Assembly (NCBI GenBank): GCA_014529385.2
Contig: CM043968.1
Span: forward strand, 10,423,648 to 10,487,647
Direction of reading: 5' to 3'
DNA from: Adiantum capillus-veneris
Lineage: Eukaryota; Streptophyta; Polypodiopsida; Polypodiales; Pteridaceae
Length of the DNA stretch: 64,000 nt
The notes under the pieces were generated by a model, which saw only the letters and a list, made by a program, of their open reading frames with translations, was not told where the DNA came from and did no database searches. The first letter of the stretch is position 1, and every line of letters starts with the position of its first letter. Of the stretch, positions 1 to 11,292 are shown one piece after another. The translations under genes and the position numbers were made by a program.

Positions 1-199
1 GACGCTTCATAGAAAAGTTCTCACAAATTGCGGGACCATTACATGACCTAACAAAGAAAAGCGTTAGATATACATGGTCTACTAAGGAGAACAATGCTTT
101 GGAAAAGCTTAAAGAAAAGCTTATCTCTCAACCTGTGCTTACACTACCGGATCTCTCAAAACCATTTGAGGTCCAATGTGATGCTTGTGGTGATTGCCT
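1..199 (+). pseudogene. Inverted fragment of Ty3/gypsy RT-RNase H (family A)
   Basis: Read on the plus strand this encodes the connection and start of RNase H (RHFIEKFSQ, LTKKSVRYTW, then PFEVQCDACGDCL). The same segment lies on the minus strand at about 556-755, so this is a reversed second copy. At about 199-202 the sequence switches abruptly to minus-strand RNase H sequence. It cannot make a protein by itself. It is either a rearranged end of copy A or an assembly fold-back. Confidence 0.8.
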
Positions 200-770
200 T
201 AGATCATTGTGAGTTGCTATGGAAACCGCATTCACTCTCGGCTGTCTTGAGAGTGCACTGGCTACTTGAGTATGCTTGCTAGCAATGTGAGAAATATGAA
301 AATGAAATTGCAAAAGGAAATTTGCCCACCTCATTTGTTTGTTGGAGAGCTTGGTCTGCGTCATGAAGTACTTAAGACTTTGGTGATCCGTTCACAGAAT
401 GACAGGAGTCCCCAATAAATAGTGCTTCCATGAGTCTAAGGCATGTAGAATTGCAAGGAGTTCCTTTTCATATATGCCTAGAGCTTTCTCAACAGGGTGG
501 AGCCTTCAACTTTCATAGCCTATGGCGTGCCGTTCTTGGAGAAAAACAGCTCCAAGACAATCACCACAAGCATCACATTGGACCTCAAATGGCTTTGAGA
601 GATCCGGTGGTGTAAGCACAGGTTGAGAGATAAGCTTTTCTTTAAGAATTTTTAAATAACTGCTCTCCTTAGCAGACCGTGTATACCTAACGCTTTTCTT
701 TGTTAGGTTATGTAATGGTCCTACAATTTGTGAGAACTTTTCTATGAAGTGTCTATAGTATGCACACATA
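200..770 (-). pseudogene. Ty3/gypsy RNase H region, copy A
   Basis: Minus-strand reading shows the RT-RNase H connection (YYRHFIEKFSQ), the RNase H start (FEVQCDACGDCLGAV) and, in another frame, the RNase H end (MRWANFLLQFHFHISHIAS, then SRQPRVNAVS). The last segment matches copy B near 58.7 kb almost exactly. RNase H removes the RNA strand during reverse transcription. Frame changes between the pieces show it is dead. It lies directly downstream of the RT at 905-1423 in element order. Confidence 0.8.
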
Positions 771-904
771 CCTATAAAGCTTCTTAGTTCATCAAGATTC
801 CTTGGTTTAGGCTATATTTTTATTTCCTCTAACTTTGATGGATCCATTTGGATGCCATCTTGAGAGATAATGTGACCTAAATACTTAATCTCTTACAAGA
901 AAAA

Positions 905-1423
905 TTAACTTTTATTTCGATTAACATAAAGTTTATTCTCTCTTAAAACTTGAAATACTACCTGGAGATGTTGCTTGTGTTCATCTAATGAATTAGAGTA
1001 GATGATAATATCATCAAAGAACACTCCAGTGAAGGTTTGGTGAGGCCTGGATAGCTTCTCCATCAAGCGGTTGAATGTGGTTGGTGCATTGGCCAAGCCA
1101 AAAGGCATGACAATGTATTCGTAAAGACCAAATGTAGTGCGAAATGCGGTCTTTACAATGTCTTGATCAACTATCCTTATTTGACGATAGCCACTTTTTA
1201 GGTCAATCCTACTGAAGTAGGTGGACCCTTGTAGCTTATCAAATAGGCCTTCTACCCTTGGAACGAGAAACCTATTTTTGATAGTGATCCTATTTAGTGC
1301 TCTATAGTCGACACACATACGATATGTGCCGTCTATCTTTTGCACTAGTAGCATAGGAGAACAAAATGGAGATGAGCTAGGCCTAACCATGCCCTTCTCA
1401 ACTAACTCATGCACTTGCCGCAT
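905..1423 (-). pseudogene. Ty3/gypsy reverse transcriptase, copy A
   Basis: A 172-codon open stretch carries the reverse transcriptase core of a Ty3/gypsy Pol. Visible in order are VEKGMVRPSSSPFCSP, CVDYRALNRITIKNRF, YFSRIDLKSGYRQIR (first catalytic Asp), MPFGLANAPTTFNRLM, and FFDDIIIYS, the family version of the Y/F-x-DD box. The catalytic aspartates are present. The flanking protease and RNase H are in different frames or interrupted, so the element as a whole is not functional. Copy B (57.3-61.6 kb) and copy C (54.1-54.9 kb) belong to the same family. Confidence 0.92.
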
Positions 1424-1547
1424 AATCTTCTCTTGTTGAGCTTGAGAAACTCTATAAGGAGGTTTGTTAGGCGGTGAACTTCGTGGAAGAAGTTCAATTG
1501 CATGGTCATCATTGCCTCGTTTAGGAGGTAGTTCACAAGGGATGTCG

Positions 1548-2458
1548 TCAATAAAGAAACCCCTTGAGAAAATTGGATAACTCTAATTCCTTGTGGTTGC
1601 TTTTATTTTCTTTTGCTAAAGCATTAGGTTCATTTTGAGAATCTTTAACAAAAATCATGTACACGAAAATAGAGCTCTTTATTGACTTTTTGAAAGCTTG
1701 TGTATGTACAATGGGTATAGTGTTACCCATTTCCTTAGCATTTATATACATATCTTTTTCCCTAAACTTAAAGGAGATTCTCCTTTGAGGGAATTTAACA
1801 TTGGCAGCCATGTGATCAAACCATGGTGCCCCTAGGATTACATCCTCATGCTTGAGAGAAGAGATAAAGAAGTCCTCTTTGTCCATATAGCTTTGTACAT
1901 GGAGCCTCAATTTCCCGATTAAAGGAGTGACTGAAGCTTCTTGCCCCTTGAAAGCACCGTCTGCTTATATATCTAGCTTGGTGGCCAATGCTATAGATAT
2001 AAAATTGTGAGTAGAACCAGGGTCAAAGAGAATAAAAGCATCATGTTCTCTTACCTTTCCCCAAGCATGGCATAGAGGAGATCCTTTGTGGTGAGTTTCC
2101 TCCTTTTGGATTTCGGCCAAGGTAGCTCTAGGAGGATCATGGCGGGTGTTCTTTTGGCGACAAGCATGGTACGCATGCCCTTGTTTTCCACACTTGAAAC
2201 ACCAATTATCCTTGCGATAACGCTCAAGCTCTTCAGGAGAGAGTTTGTTTTTACCTTTGTAAACACCCTTCTCCTTAGCTTTGTTTGAATTGGCCTTAGG
2301 AGACTTTTGGACATTGTCCTTCCCCTTAGGCTCATTGGAACCCTTGTTTTTCAAGGGCTTAGAATTTCTCTTAGCCCTTATTTGTAAAATGATTTGAGAG
2401 GCCACCATAGTATGGTGTATTACTGTCGATATGGTGCGTGGCCTTTGGGAGTTGACAT
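1548..2458 (-). pseudogene. Ty3/gypsy gag C-terminus, zinc knuckle and protease, copy A
   Basis: Minus strand from 2458: the gag C-terminal part (VNSQRPRTISTVIHHTMV), a basic linker, a CCHC zinc knuckle (CFKCGKQGHAYHAC, spacing C-x2-C-x4-H-x4-C), then the aspartic protease with the active-site motif in the form FDPGSTHNFIS instead of the usual D-S/T-G. The post-protease domain follows at 1548-1910 (DVILGAPWFDHM). A stop at about 1963 separates the halves. Similarity to copy B ends abruptly near 2458, so the gag N-terminus and 5' LTR are missing here. Confidence 0.85.
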
Positions 2459-3972
2459 TGAGGCGGTCCGGGGTGGGCAACAAGAGAGGCGACCTCTAAA
2501 CACCCCTCCAAGCTCCCGTGCTGCTCAATTGGGACTGGGGCAACCACAAGCACAACACAACAACAAACCTAAGACAAACCCAAACAGGATAGGGGCACCA
2601 CCTAGTTATGGTATGTGAACTAGGACGCAAGAGAGATTTTGTCACAACCAAGACGATGCACCACAAAACACACACAAGCAACCTCACGCCAAGACACACA
2701 CAAAATGGACTAGAGAGAGCTAGAGTAAAGGGAAGAAAGAGAGGAATGGTGTTGCGTAATACCTTATTTGTGACTTGCAAATGGAGATGGTTCGTTATGA
2801 TGCTATCGTAGAGCTTGTACCAAACACACTCAATGCTTAGTGATTGCTAAACATTGCCAAAACACACACACTGTCTTAGGGTGTGGGAGACCTCTCACCA
2901 CAATACCTCTTACAATGGACACAAAATTGGCGATGAAAACACACTAAAACACTTTCTAAAAACAAGATCAACCGATAGAAACTCAAAATACACAAGTCAC
3001 CTTGAATTCACCAAACCGTATTACACAAATGAAAGGACGAAGATTTGAATGTCGAATCACGCCTTTGATGCACCAAACCTCAATTTATTGATGATGAAGG
3101 AGCATATACAATAGTGGTTTTTGAACTCACGCTCTCTCACTTGCAATGTGTAGCTTGAAAGCTTCTCTTACACCAAAAGTGAAGCTCACAAAGTGGTTGC
3201 TACGCCTAAGTCTCTCCTCACGCATAGAGTGTTGGGGTGCTATGTGAGATCTTGGAGGTTGTTTTACAAGAAGGAGAGGGGCCTATTTAAAGGTTGGAGA
3301 CCCTCATTAAGATTATTTGGAAATCTTAACTTACAAGCAAAAAAATCAGGATTATGATTTTTGCGGGCCTTCTTTGTCTGCTTGAGTCATGGATGTGGGC
3401 TCAAAAGAGAGCATTATTGATGGTAGATAAAGTGAAAGTAGAGTTGTAAGGAAGGAGAGAGAGAGAGAGAGTTACTATGCACATGTCTTGAGGTGAGGTG
3501 TCTTTTATGGTTAGGGCTATTTTGTGTTAGTATGTTAGAGGTTAGTGTTAGTAATCACTAGAAAGTTAATGATATATTTACAATGGGTAGAATGAGGTGG
3601 ATGGTTGAATGGTTGAATGAAGTGAGTAAATACTTGTGATGGTGAAGCTTGAAGAAGTTTTGACTTACTTGTGTAGGTTCTCAAAATGACTATCGATCTT
3701 CTTCTTCGTCTTCTTCTTCTTTTGCCACCACCGTCAAGGTTGATTGCCGCGATGAAAATGACAATTCGGTTGATGAGATTTCTCAATATACAAAGGTTAA
3801 TCATGGTTTACATGCTGACTTTTATGTATATATAGAAGGGGTAAGATGGAATTGTACTTTGTAAGTAATAGAGAGAGACATAGAGATGGTGTATGTACAT
3901 GTAGAGCTTAATGGTGAAGAAGGTGAGAGAAACCATGGAAGGTACAGGTTTGAGTGAGGGATTGAGAAGAAT

Positions 3973-4009
<37 letters not shown>

Positions 4010-5045
4010 GAAGTGTGGAAAGAGGTGAGACAAGACTATGGGCTACTTGTGAGAAAAGTGGACAGATTGGGGTCCACTCAAAAAATCCTAGCTCACCGGT
4101 GGTTGCTCCAAAAATCACCAAAAGTTTTGAGGTGATTACTCAGCTCTTGGTCTACATTTTCTCATTTTACCACCACTTCAAATTCAGAGTGGAGATGGAT
4201 ATAAAAAATCCCATCAAAATACCTGTGTTTTCTTCACAAAAAAGTCTTCAGTGGCCCCTCTTTTGTTGAATTTGCATATGGCTCCAAAGGTGAGCCCTTC
4301 CTTGCATGAGAGCATGACCTGATTGATTCTTAGGCGTTTGAAAATATGCATGTTGTGGATTATGCATAAATATAATACATGGATATGATGGGAAAAAATA
4401 GGCTAGTATATATAAACTATTCATGGAATCTAGAATAGTATTAGCTATATATAAATATAAAATGGAAAAAAGAGATATATGAAAATCTAAGGAATCAAAT
4501 GAGGGGACCCTCATTTGTTTTTATTGAAGTATATTTATTTACAAGAGATAAGAAAAAAATACCTTTAGGAAATAGGAATTTAGTGAAAGGCAATGACTGA
4601 TGGTGAAAGGTATTTTTGAGGTTTTTCCTTGGAGTGGATTCTCACCCAAAAATAAGAGAAGCTTGCATGAAATGATTTTTATAGAATACATAGGTAAGAA
4701 ATATTATGGTAATGGTGAGTAAATGTATATAGCATATTTAGGCAAATAACACACACATAGGTAGAAATATTTAAATAAATACCAAAATAATTATAAAAAT
4801 TCCTTATATGTAGGCCCTATATACAATGAAATATTTACGCACAAATGAGCCATATTATTTTTTATTTTATTTTATTTTTGAATTTGTTTGGCTCAACTAG
4901 TCCAAATTACTAGCTAGCTGAGGGTTTTAAGGAGATATGAGAAAAATTCCCTAACTCACACACGCCTATGTACAGTGAAAAGGTAAGAATAACCACAATG
5001 TTTAGGTGATTTTGGTAGGGTGAGGTAACTCACTATGGCAATTAC
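2459..5045. other. Stretch without recognisable gene
   Basis: About 2.6 kb with no conserved protein. On the minus strand at about 3276-3290 there is a TATA-like CTTTAAATAGGCC followed by pyrimidine-rich sequence, which would suit an old LTR promoter, but I cannot define LTR ends. 3456-3472 is a short GA run and 3975-4004 a TG run. 4260-5040 is AT-rich and non-coding. Reading frames here are short and do not resemble known families. Confidence 0.5.
3975..4004. repeat. TG dinucleotide microsatellite
   Basis: About 15 perfect TG units. Frames reading VCVCVC or THTHTH across it are artefacts of the repeat. Confidence 0.95.
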
Positions 5046-5096
5046 GGAGAGCCAAAAAACGGCTATTATTAGCCCTCCCCCAGGATGATGGTATAT

Positions 5097-6330
5097 TCAT
5101 GTACCATCATAGAGCATCCTTTGCAAAGAGAGTGCTTTTGAGTCCTCTATGATATCTGGTCCCTTGACAGGATTTTCATTGTGTGGCTTCTTGTCACACT
5201 CATGCTTCATGCAGCAAAATTTACGTGAGATGGTCGCTTTCTGATAGTCCTTCGATAGATCCTTTGGTAGAAGGTGACTCAAATAGGGCTTTAGGCGATA
5301 CCCGTTTACCTTCCTGGAGTGCTCTTTACCATTCAAGTCCATAAGCTGATAGTAACTTGAATTGAAATCCTTCTTGACTATATATGGCCCTTGCCATCTA
5401 TTTTCAAACTTGGTATCAAGACCATTGTCAAGGCGATTGTCATACCTTAGCACAAGCTCTCCTTCCTTGATGCCTTTGTCCTTAAGTTTCTTGTCAAGCT
5501 TCTCCTTTGCTTGGGTAGCTTTTCTTTTGTAGCATTTGTAAGTTGCTTCTCTTTTCCACTCAAGCTCCACTAATGTAAGAAGTCGATCCATCCATACCTC
5601 TTGATCATCTTGTGCACCTCTGTCATGAAGCCGCATTGTTGGAATGTTGAGCTCGATAGTCTGCAAAGCCTCTTGACCATACACCAAGTGAAATGGCGTG
5701 AACTTTGTTGCCTCCCTATATGTGGTCCGATATGCCCACAAGGCACCATCCAAGAAGTCATCCCATAACTTTGTTTTGTTTTACACCATCTTTCTAATGA
5801 TGCCTGCAATGAAACCATTAGCCTTCTCCACCAGACCATTTGATTGTGGGTAGTAGGGTGTGCTATGACGATGCATAATGTGAAGCTCTTCACAAACTTC
5901 TGTGAGTAAACCCTTCTTGAGACCATTATCCGAAACAATCTCTAGAGGTGTGCCAAGTCTACAACAAATATTAGTGTAGACAAACCTGCTCACTGTTTCC
6001 CATTTACCCTTGCCACACTTTGAGCCTCTACCCACCTAGTCATGTAGTCTACAGCCACTAGAATGTAGAGTTTACCATTCTTTGTTCTATGCAAAGGACC
6101 CATAGCATCAATGCACCACTTTTAAAAGGGTCCATTTGCAAGCACTATTTGCCTTGAACCATACAACAGCCTTTTATTTCCATTTACCTGACAATTGTGA
6201 CAACTTTTACACCAATTTTAGACATCCACATGCAAGCTTGGCCAAACATACCCCGCAAGCAAAATCTTCTTCACAGTTAATTCTTGGGAAAAATGACCAC
6301 CACATGCCTCTTCATGCAAACCTTTTAGAA
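5097..6330 (-). pseudogene. Ty3/gypsy integrase (Tat-like element)
   Basis: In minus order the pieces are: an H-x-H type integrase start near 6290 (LHEEACGGHFSQEL), the catalytic core with VDYMTRWVEA near 6040 and EIVSDNGL at about 5930 (core aspartates), YYPQSNGLVEKANGF with the core glutamate, then ALWAYRTTYREATKFTPFHL and a C-terminal domain (WQGPYIVKK, YLMDLNGKEH-like) down to 5097. Integrase would insert the cDNA copy. The core is split over at least three frames, so it is decayed. A purine tract (GGGGGAGGG on the minus strand) near 5076-5084 may be the polypurine tract, but no LTR is clear beyond it. Confidence 0.87.
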
Positions 6331-6985
6331 TGGCTTGAGTTTCCTCGATAGTTGGTACTCTTCTACGCACTTGGTCCTTCCCACTTTGATAGAGGGAGCC
6401 TTCTAGGAAGAGATAGAAACTTGCCTTCTTCATGAGTCTCCTCTTCTGAGCTTTAGTGAAGTCTTGTGGAAACTCGCCCTCCAAAATGTAGCCAATAATT
6501 GGAGCCAATGACTCCAACCCCTGGTATCTTGGTTTCTTGAAAACTGTTGCCACCATGATGACCTGCACTTCTTTCTCAACACATGTAACTGCTTGTTGTG
6601 CAAGTAAATCGGCATCTTCATTTTGTTTCCTAGGAATATGATATAGTTGCACTTCTTCAAACTGATTAAACAACCTACAAATGGCATGAAATTTTGTCCT
6701 TAAGCTCTCATTCTTGCAAGCCCAAATGCCTAAAATCTGCTTCACAATGAAAAGTGCATCCCCCTTTACCATGAGACGTTGTATACCTTGGCCAATGCAC
6801 ATCTTTAAACCATGAAGTAGTGTGTCATATTTTGCTTCATTATTTCTAGTTGAACCTGGCAAATTAACCTTCTCTTTCATGACCACCTCTCCACTTGGGT
6901 TGAGAAACACTAGTCCTCCCCCTGCTTTTCCTGTGACTCGTCAAAAAGCTCCATCAAAGAACAAGGTAAAAGCATTAGGAATACT
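6330..6985 (-). pseudogene. Additional archaeal-type RNase H of a Tat-like Ty3/gypsy element
   Basis: Minus-strand frame starting near 6985 with LFFDGAF (first Asp), an in-frame stop, then GKAGGGLVFLNPSGE, the NNEAKYDTLLHGL motif (Glu) and VKGDALFIVKQI (Asp), ending with IPRKQNEDADLLAQ. This arrangement is the second, archaeal-like RNase H known from plant Tat-lineage elements, placed between the RT-linked RNase H and integrase. The remnant of the ordinary RNase H sits just upstream at 7106-7345, so the dual-RNase-H layout is visible. One stop and neighbouring frame shifts make it a pseudogene. Confidence 0.85.
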
Positions 6986-7105
6986 TTTAGGTGGTGGCAA
7001 TGGTAGGGTTTTTACTTGAGGCACCTTAATCTCCTTCTCATGTACCCTATAAGTGAGAATCCCTACCAATTGTGCACGCACACTATCTTCTACCTTGAAA
7101 GAGTA

Positions 7106-7345
7106 TCAAAACTCTTGCAACTCCATAATCCACTTAGAGATACTAGTACTAAGATTCATTTGAGATGACAACCAAGGGAACAAATTTTCTGCAGTGAGAA
7201 TTACAAAAGGTTTTGATAGCAAGTAGGATCTAAACTTTCTCACCGCAAACATGAGAGAAAGCATCATGAGTTTTGCCTCCGTGTAGCCTCTCTCCAAAGC
7301 ATTCATGACCCTACTAGCAAAGTAGATGGGTCGATACAATAGGGA
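7106..7345 (-). pseudogene. RT-linked RNase H fragment (Tat-like element)
   Basis: RPIYFASRVMNALERGYTEA, then MLSLMFAVRKFRSYLLSKPF, is the typical RNase H of gypsy Pol following RT. The RT itself is absent. Toward higher coordinates the reading switches at about 7335-7345 to the post-protease region of a different gypsy element. See the chimeric-junction finding. Confidence 0.85.
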
Positions 7346-7779
7346 CAGACTCACCCTTAAGTTTTAAATCCAGTACAATGGTTTTGCCCTTTTCTGTGGT
7401 CAAAGTCGCTTTCCTCGCCTGATAGTCGACCACGGTATCGTTCCTGTGGTACGAGGGAATTCCCAAGAGGACATCACAACCTTCCAAAGGCATTATAATT
7501 TATGTAAAAGTCCTCATGTCCCAAATACCCCTGACAATGCAACCGAAGTTTGCCAATGACAAGTGTAATGGCTATGTCCGTGCTGGGTGCCGCTAGAACT
7601 GCCCCTGCAAGTGGTCCCATCCGATCGGGAGTGATCTCGAGCTGCGCCGCCAATTCAGGGGAAATGAAGTTGGCCTTGGCTCCTCCATCAAAGAAGATCA
7701 GGGCTTCTTGGTCTTTTACTTTGCCCCAAACTCGGCAAAGTTCTGTACTCTCGTCCATCGTGTTGGGGTCAGTACCCAC
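7346..7779 (-). pseudogene. Ty3/gypsy aspartic protease and linker (element D)
   Basis: The frame at 7474-7779 holds the retropepsin-like domain: ALIFFDGGAKANFIS has Asp-Gly-Gly where D-S/T-G is expected, followed by LRLHCQGYLGHEDFYI. After a frame change the post-protease segment EGCDVLLGIPSYHRNDTVV continues to 7346. The domain would cut Gag-Pol. It is similar in layout to family A (LRLHVQSYMDKEDFF) but clearly another family. It continues the gag frame upstream and is joined downstream to a Tat-like RNase H, with the RT missing. Confidence 0.8.
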
Positions 7780-8866
7780 GCAATCTGGAACTATTCATGT
7801 TTTCATCTTGCCTTTTCGTCCACGTTCCTTAGCTGCTCTCGAACTCTCAGGCCTCTCATCGTCCTTGTCGATCTGTTCTTTCTGTGCCTTTTTAGGGCAC
7901 TTCGTGGACATATGCCCAGTTTCCCATCATCCAAAGCACTTTCCCTCCTTGATGTAGAGAGCTCTCTCTTGAGGAGCGAGTTTGGGTCTTGCATCCTTTT
8001 CTTTCTTTTCTGGGTTGCTCTTTCTCTTTCTACTTCCATTTTTCGAAGTCTGTTCGGCCCTTTGCGTCATGATCTCATTTGTGGGGTAGGTCAAATTGCG
8101 TGAGTGAATGGAAAAACCTTCCTTAAACTCTTGGACTTTCTTGCTTTTGTCTTCCAGAAAGTCATACTGGTTTGCTTTATAAAAATTATTCTTTTTTGCA
8201 TAGAAGCTGTTGTCGTCAGACTCCGAACTATCTAAAGACGAGTCCTCTGTAGAACTGTCAACCACGAGGCGAGATTTAGACTTCTTTGCCCTTTTCGAAG
8301 CTTTGCTTTTTGCCTTTTTTGTCTTCTTCGCTCGAGTCAGAGGAGCTAGAAGAACTGTCAGAAGAAGAAGAAGAAGAATTGGGTACTCCTTCAAATTGAA
8401 CATGCTTCTTCTGTTTTCTTGCCAAGGCAAATGTAGAATGACGACCCAAATAACCTGAGAAGTCAGCGCCTTTCTTCTGCTTTTTGTCGTACTTTTTAGC
8501 TTTGTTCTGCGCGTCAAAAAGCTGATCAATTCGTGCATCAACCACCTCTTCTAATTCTTGCTCTGTGTACATCCCTGAAGTAGGAGGTTTCTTCGGGGCC
8601 CGTTTGAGGGGTGGTTCTGTGGTCTGTCGCCACTGTGAATGCACCTTGGCAAAGGAGGTCTAGCTCATAAATTTTGCAAATTTTGGGTCCTTCGCAAAAT
8701 TTCGCATCATCTTGGTTGCATCACTGATCAATCATCGACGCTCCATCTCTTCGATCTTTGCCTGAGTAGGCCGAGGCGGGCCGTACTCCTCCCGTAAATC
8801 TTCATCGTGATCTCTTCCCGCATCTCCGGATGCAGAGGAAGTCGACTAATCTTTGCTTGAAGCCAT
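7780..8866 (-). pseudogene. Gag of Ty3/gypsy element D with interrupted zinc knuckle
   Basis: Begins at a minus-strand ATG near 8866 (MASSKD) about 50 nt after the PBS and runs toward 7780. Visible parts: acidic N-terminus, YTEQELEEVVDARIDQLFDA, a serine-rich acidic stretch (runs of S and D near 8350), lysine-rich segments and a CCHC knuckle. The knuckle reads KCFG-stop-WETGHMSTKC, so a TGA near 7928 replaces what is probably its second Cys. The reading is spread over two or three frames. Gag would form the particle and bind RNA. Confidence 0.75.
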
Positions 8867-8916
8867 AGGTGCCGCGTAAAAAGGATCGGATTTCCCGTAG
8901 AAGAGAAATCGGCCAT

Positions 8917-8928
8917 GCTCTGATACCA
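8917..8928 (-). promoter_or_regulatory. Primer binding site (initiator tRNA-Met)
   Basis: Minus strand TGGTATCAGAGC, one base after the LTR end, complementary to the 3' end of plant initiator tRNA-Met. It fixes element D on the minus strand and identifies 8930-9642 as its 5' LTR. Confidence 0.9.
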
Positions 8929-8929
8929 C

Positions 8930-9642
<713 letters not shown>

Positions 9643-9726
9643 GAACAGGTACCAGATTAGGTAATTGCTAATCCCCCACAGGTACGCACAATCTCATCAC
9701 GGAAGATTGCGGATTTGGAGAGTTTT

Positions 9727-10272
9727 TGTTACAGACTTGGGCACCCGAGTCGGAAATTTGACATGACACACAAGAGAATCACTTAAAATACTTCACAACT
9801 TTAAAATTAGAGTCGACACGGCCTAGTGTAGTTCCGTGCCGAGAGGTATTGGCCCCAAAATTTTTATATTAATGCTTGAGGAAAGTACAACACCCATGGG
9901 ATTTCTGCTCTCAGACTCTGCGTCCATATGCTTTGCAGAGTGAGGCCCTTGGCCAAGGGTTCTATTTATTCTTACAAGGGATGCCCCAAAAGCAGAGCCC
10001 CAAAAGTAGTTAAAATCAAAAGTAGAGCCCCAAAAGCAGTTAAACTCAAAAGCAAATTGTCCCAAAAAGCATCTGGTCTAAAATCTGCCCCACAAAGTAA
10101 TGAGCGTAATTTGCGAAAATACGTACTGCTGGCCATGTGGCACCTATCAGCGCAAATCGCGGGTCTTGATGTACAACGTTCCACGTCAGCATACCAACGC
10201 AAATTCCGGGGAAATTCGTATTGCTAGCCACGCCATGGGCTCCTGGTCATGCCACGTCAGCACTTTGTGACA
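9727..10272 (-). repeat. 3' LTR of a second element of the same family (LTR2)
   Basis: 546 bp bounded by TGTTACAG and TTTGTGACA on the plus strand, related throughout to LTR1. Directly beside it at 10273-10284 the minus strand reads AATAGGGAGGTA, a polypurine tract ending at the LTR start. LTR2 is therefore the 3' LTR of an element that lay at higher coordinates and is now mostly replaced by LINE-I. No PBS follows its other end. Confidence 0.8.
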
Positions 10273-10284
10273 TACCTCCCTATT
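10273..10284 (-). promoter_or_regulatory. Polypurine tract before LTR2
   Basis: Minus strand AATAGGGAGGTA immediately before the LTR2 start TGTCACAAAG. It is the plus-strand primer site of gypsy elements. The sequence before it (CGAGGGCGATTACAATTC) resembles the equivalent place of family A near 56.97 kb. Confidence 0.75.
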
Positions 10285-10584
10285 GAAAGAATTGTAATCG
10301 CCCTCGATTACATGTGCAAAATCAGACATAAGCCATAAACGAGTTCGGTAGACATTGACTCTTAAATACCGACGCACTATAGGACAAAACTCCAACACTT
10401 GTACAAAGACGACTGTCACATCACATCACATTACTTTCAGATTGTCACGAGGACATGGCAACTGTTTACTATGTCACGAGGACGTGGCAATTGCTAACCT
10501 TAGTTGTTGGTTTCTTTCCAATGATTTTTGTTTTATTTTTGAGACCCTCTTTTGGAAGTTGCAAATGGTTAGACATTGTATGGC
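10285..10584. other. Element remnant and short direct repeats before LINE-I
   Basis: 10285-10420 is probably untranslated 3' internal sequence of the element that owned LTR2. At about 10445-10465 and 10473-10493 the phrase TGTCACGAGGACRTGGCAAY occurs twice. No coding is evident until LINE-I endonuclease sequence starts near 10600. Confidence 0.45.
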
Positions 10585-10599
10585 CAATGTGAACAGTAG

Positions 10600-11292
10600 T
10601 TTCGCCCGTAGACGGGAAGTTGGTCGGCACTGGAACTCGTATAGCCGGCTGGGAGATTGATGGTCATCCAATGTATTGTTAATGGGGAAGTTTTCGAATT
10701 TGGAGGATTATATGCATACACAGCTTCTGTAGATAGGGCACGGTTGTGGAGTGCTATCTCTTCTTATTGTTGGCGTTCCAATGCCTTTCTCTACAGGGAT
10801 TTTAATAATGCACCAAACCTTGCGGATAATACTACTGGCCATTCTCACATGCTTTATATGGAACGGCAATCATGGGACCAATTTATGTCGACCTGTAATG
10901 GGCTTGGTTTGTGGCCCTTTTTGCATGCGACTGATCCAGGATTCACTTTTCAACACAATGCTCAATCTATGTATCGCGCTCGGTTGGATCACTGGTATCT
11001 TTTCCACATGCAATTGTATGATGAATTTGTATGCGAGATGAGGATTGATTATGCTATGTGTCTCTCGGATCATTTTCCCGTATGCTTGAAACTTCATTTT
11101 GGCTCTTTTGATGTCAATGATCACCTACCCAAGAAGAGACTTAAGAGACTTTTGCATGTCAATGATGCTTATCTCAAGCATGAGCCTTTTCGCGCTATGA
11201 TTGTGGATATCATCCCACCTGCGGCTCTCCCAGATATATGTTGGTATGGAGATAGCCTGGTTCCGTTTTGTTATGCGTGTTCAATCGGTTAA
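10600..11292 (+). pseudogene. LINE-I ORF2, endonuclease domain (5'-truncated)
   Basis: The plus-strand frame at 10657-11292 (211 codons) matches the APE-type endonuclease of plant L1-like LINEs in its C-terminal two thirds: GLYAYTASVDRARLW, a degenerate GDFN site (YRDFNNAPN), DPGFTFQHNAQSMYRARLDH and CLSDHFPVCLKL with the catalytic His. The endonuclease nicks target DNA for target-primed reverse transcription. The N-terminal catalytic part and ORF1 are missing, as expected of 5' truncation. It continues into linker and RT in changing frames. Confidence 0.85.

Noticed and set aside
3535-4260. Frames at 3535-3804 and 3822-4121 as small genes
   Set aside because: They cross GAA/CTT and TG simple repeats and show no conserved sequence.
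9643-9726. Spacer between LTR1 and LTR2 as an internal region of a tiny element
   Set aside because: It has neither PBS nor PPT next to the LTRs, so it is probably flanking DNA between two insertions.
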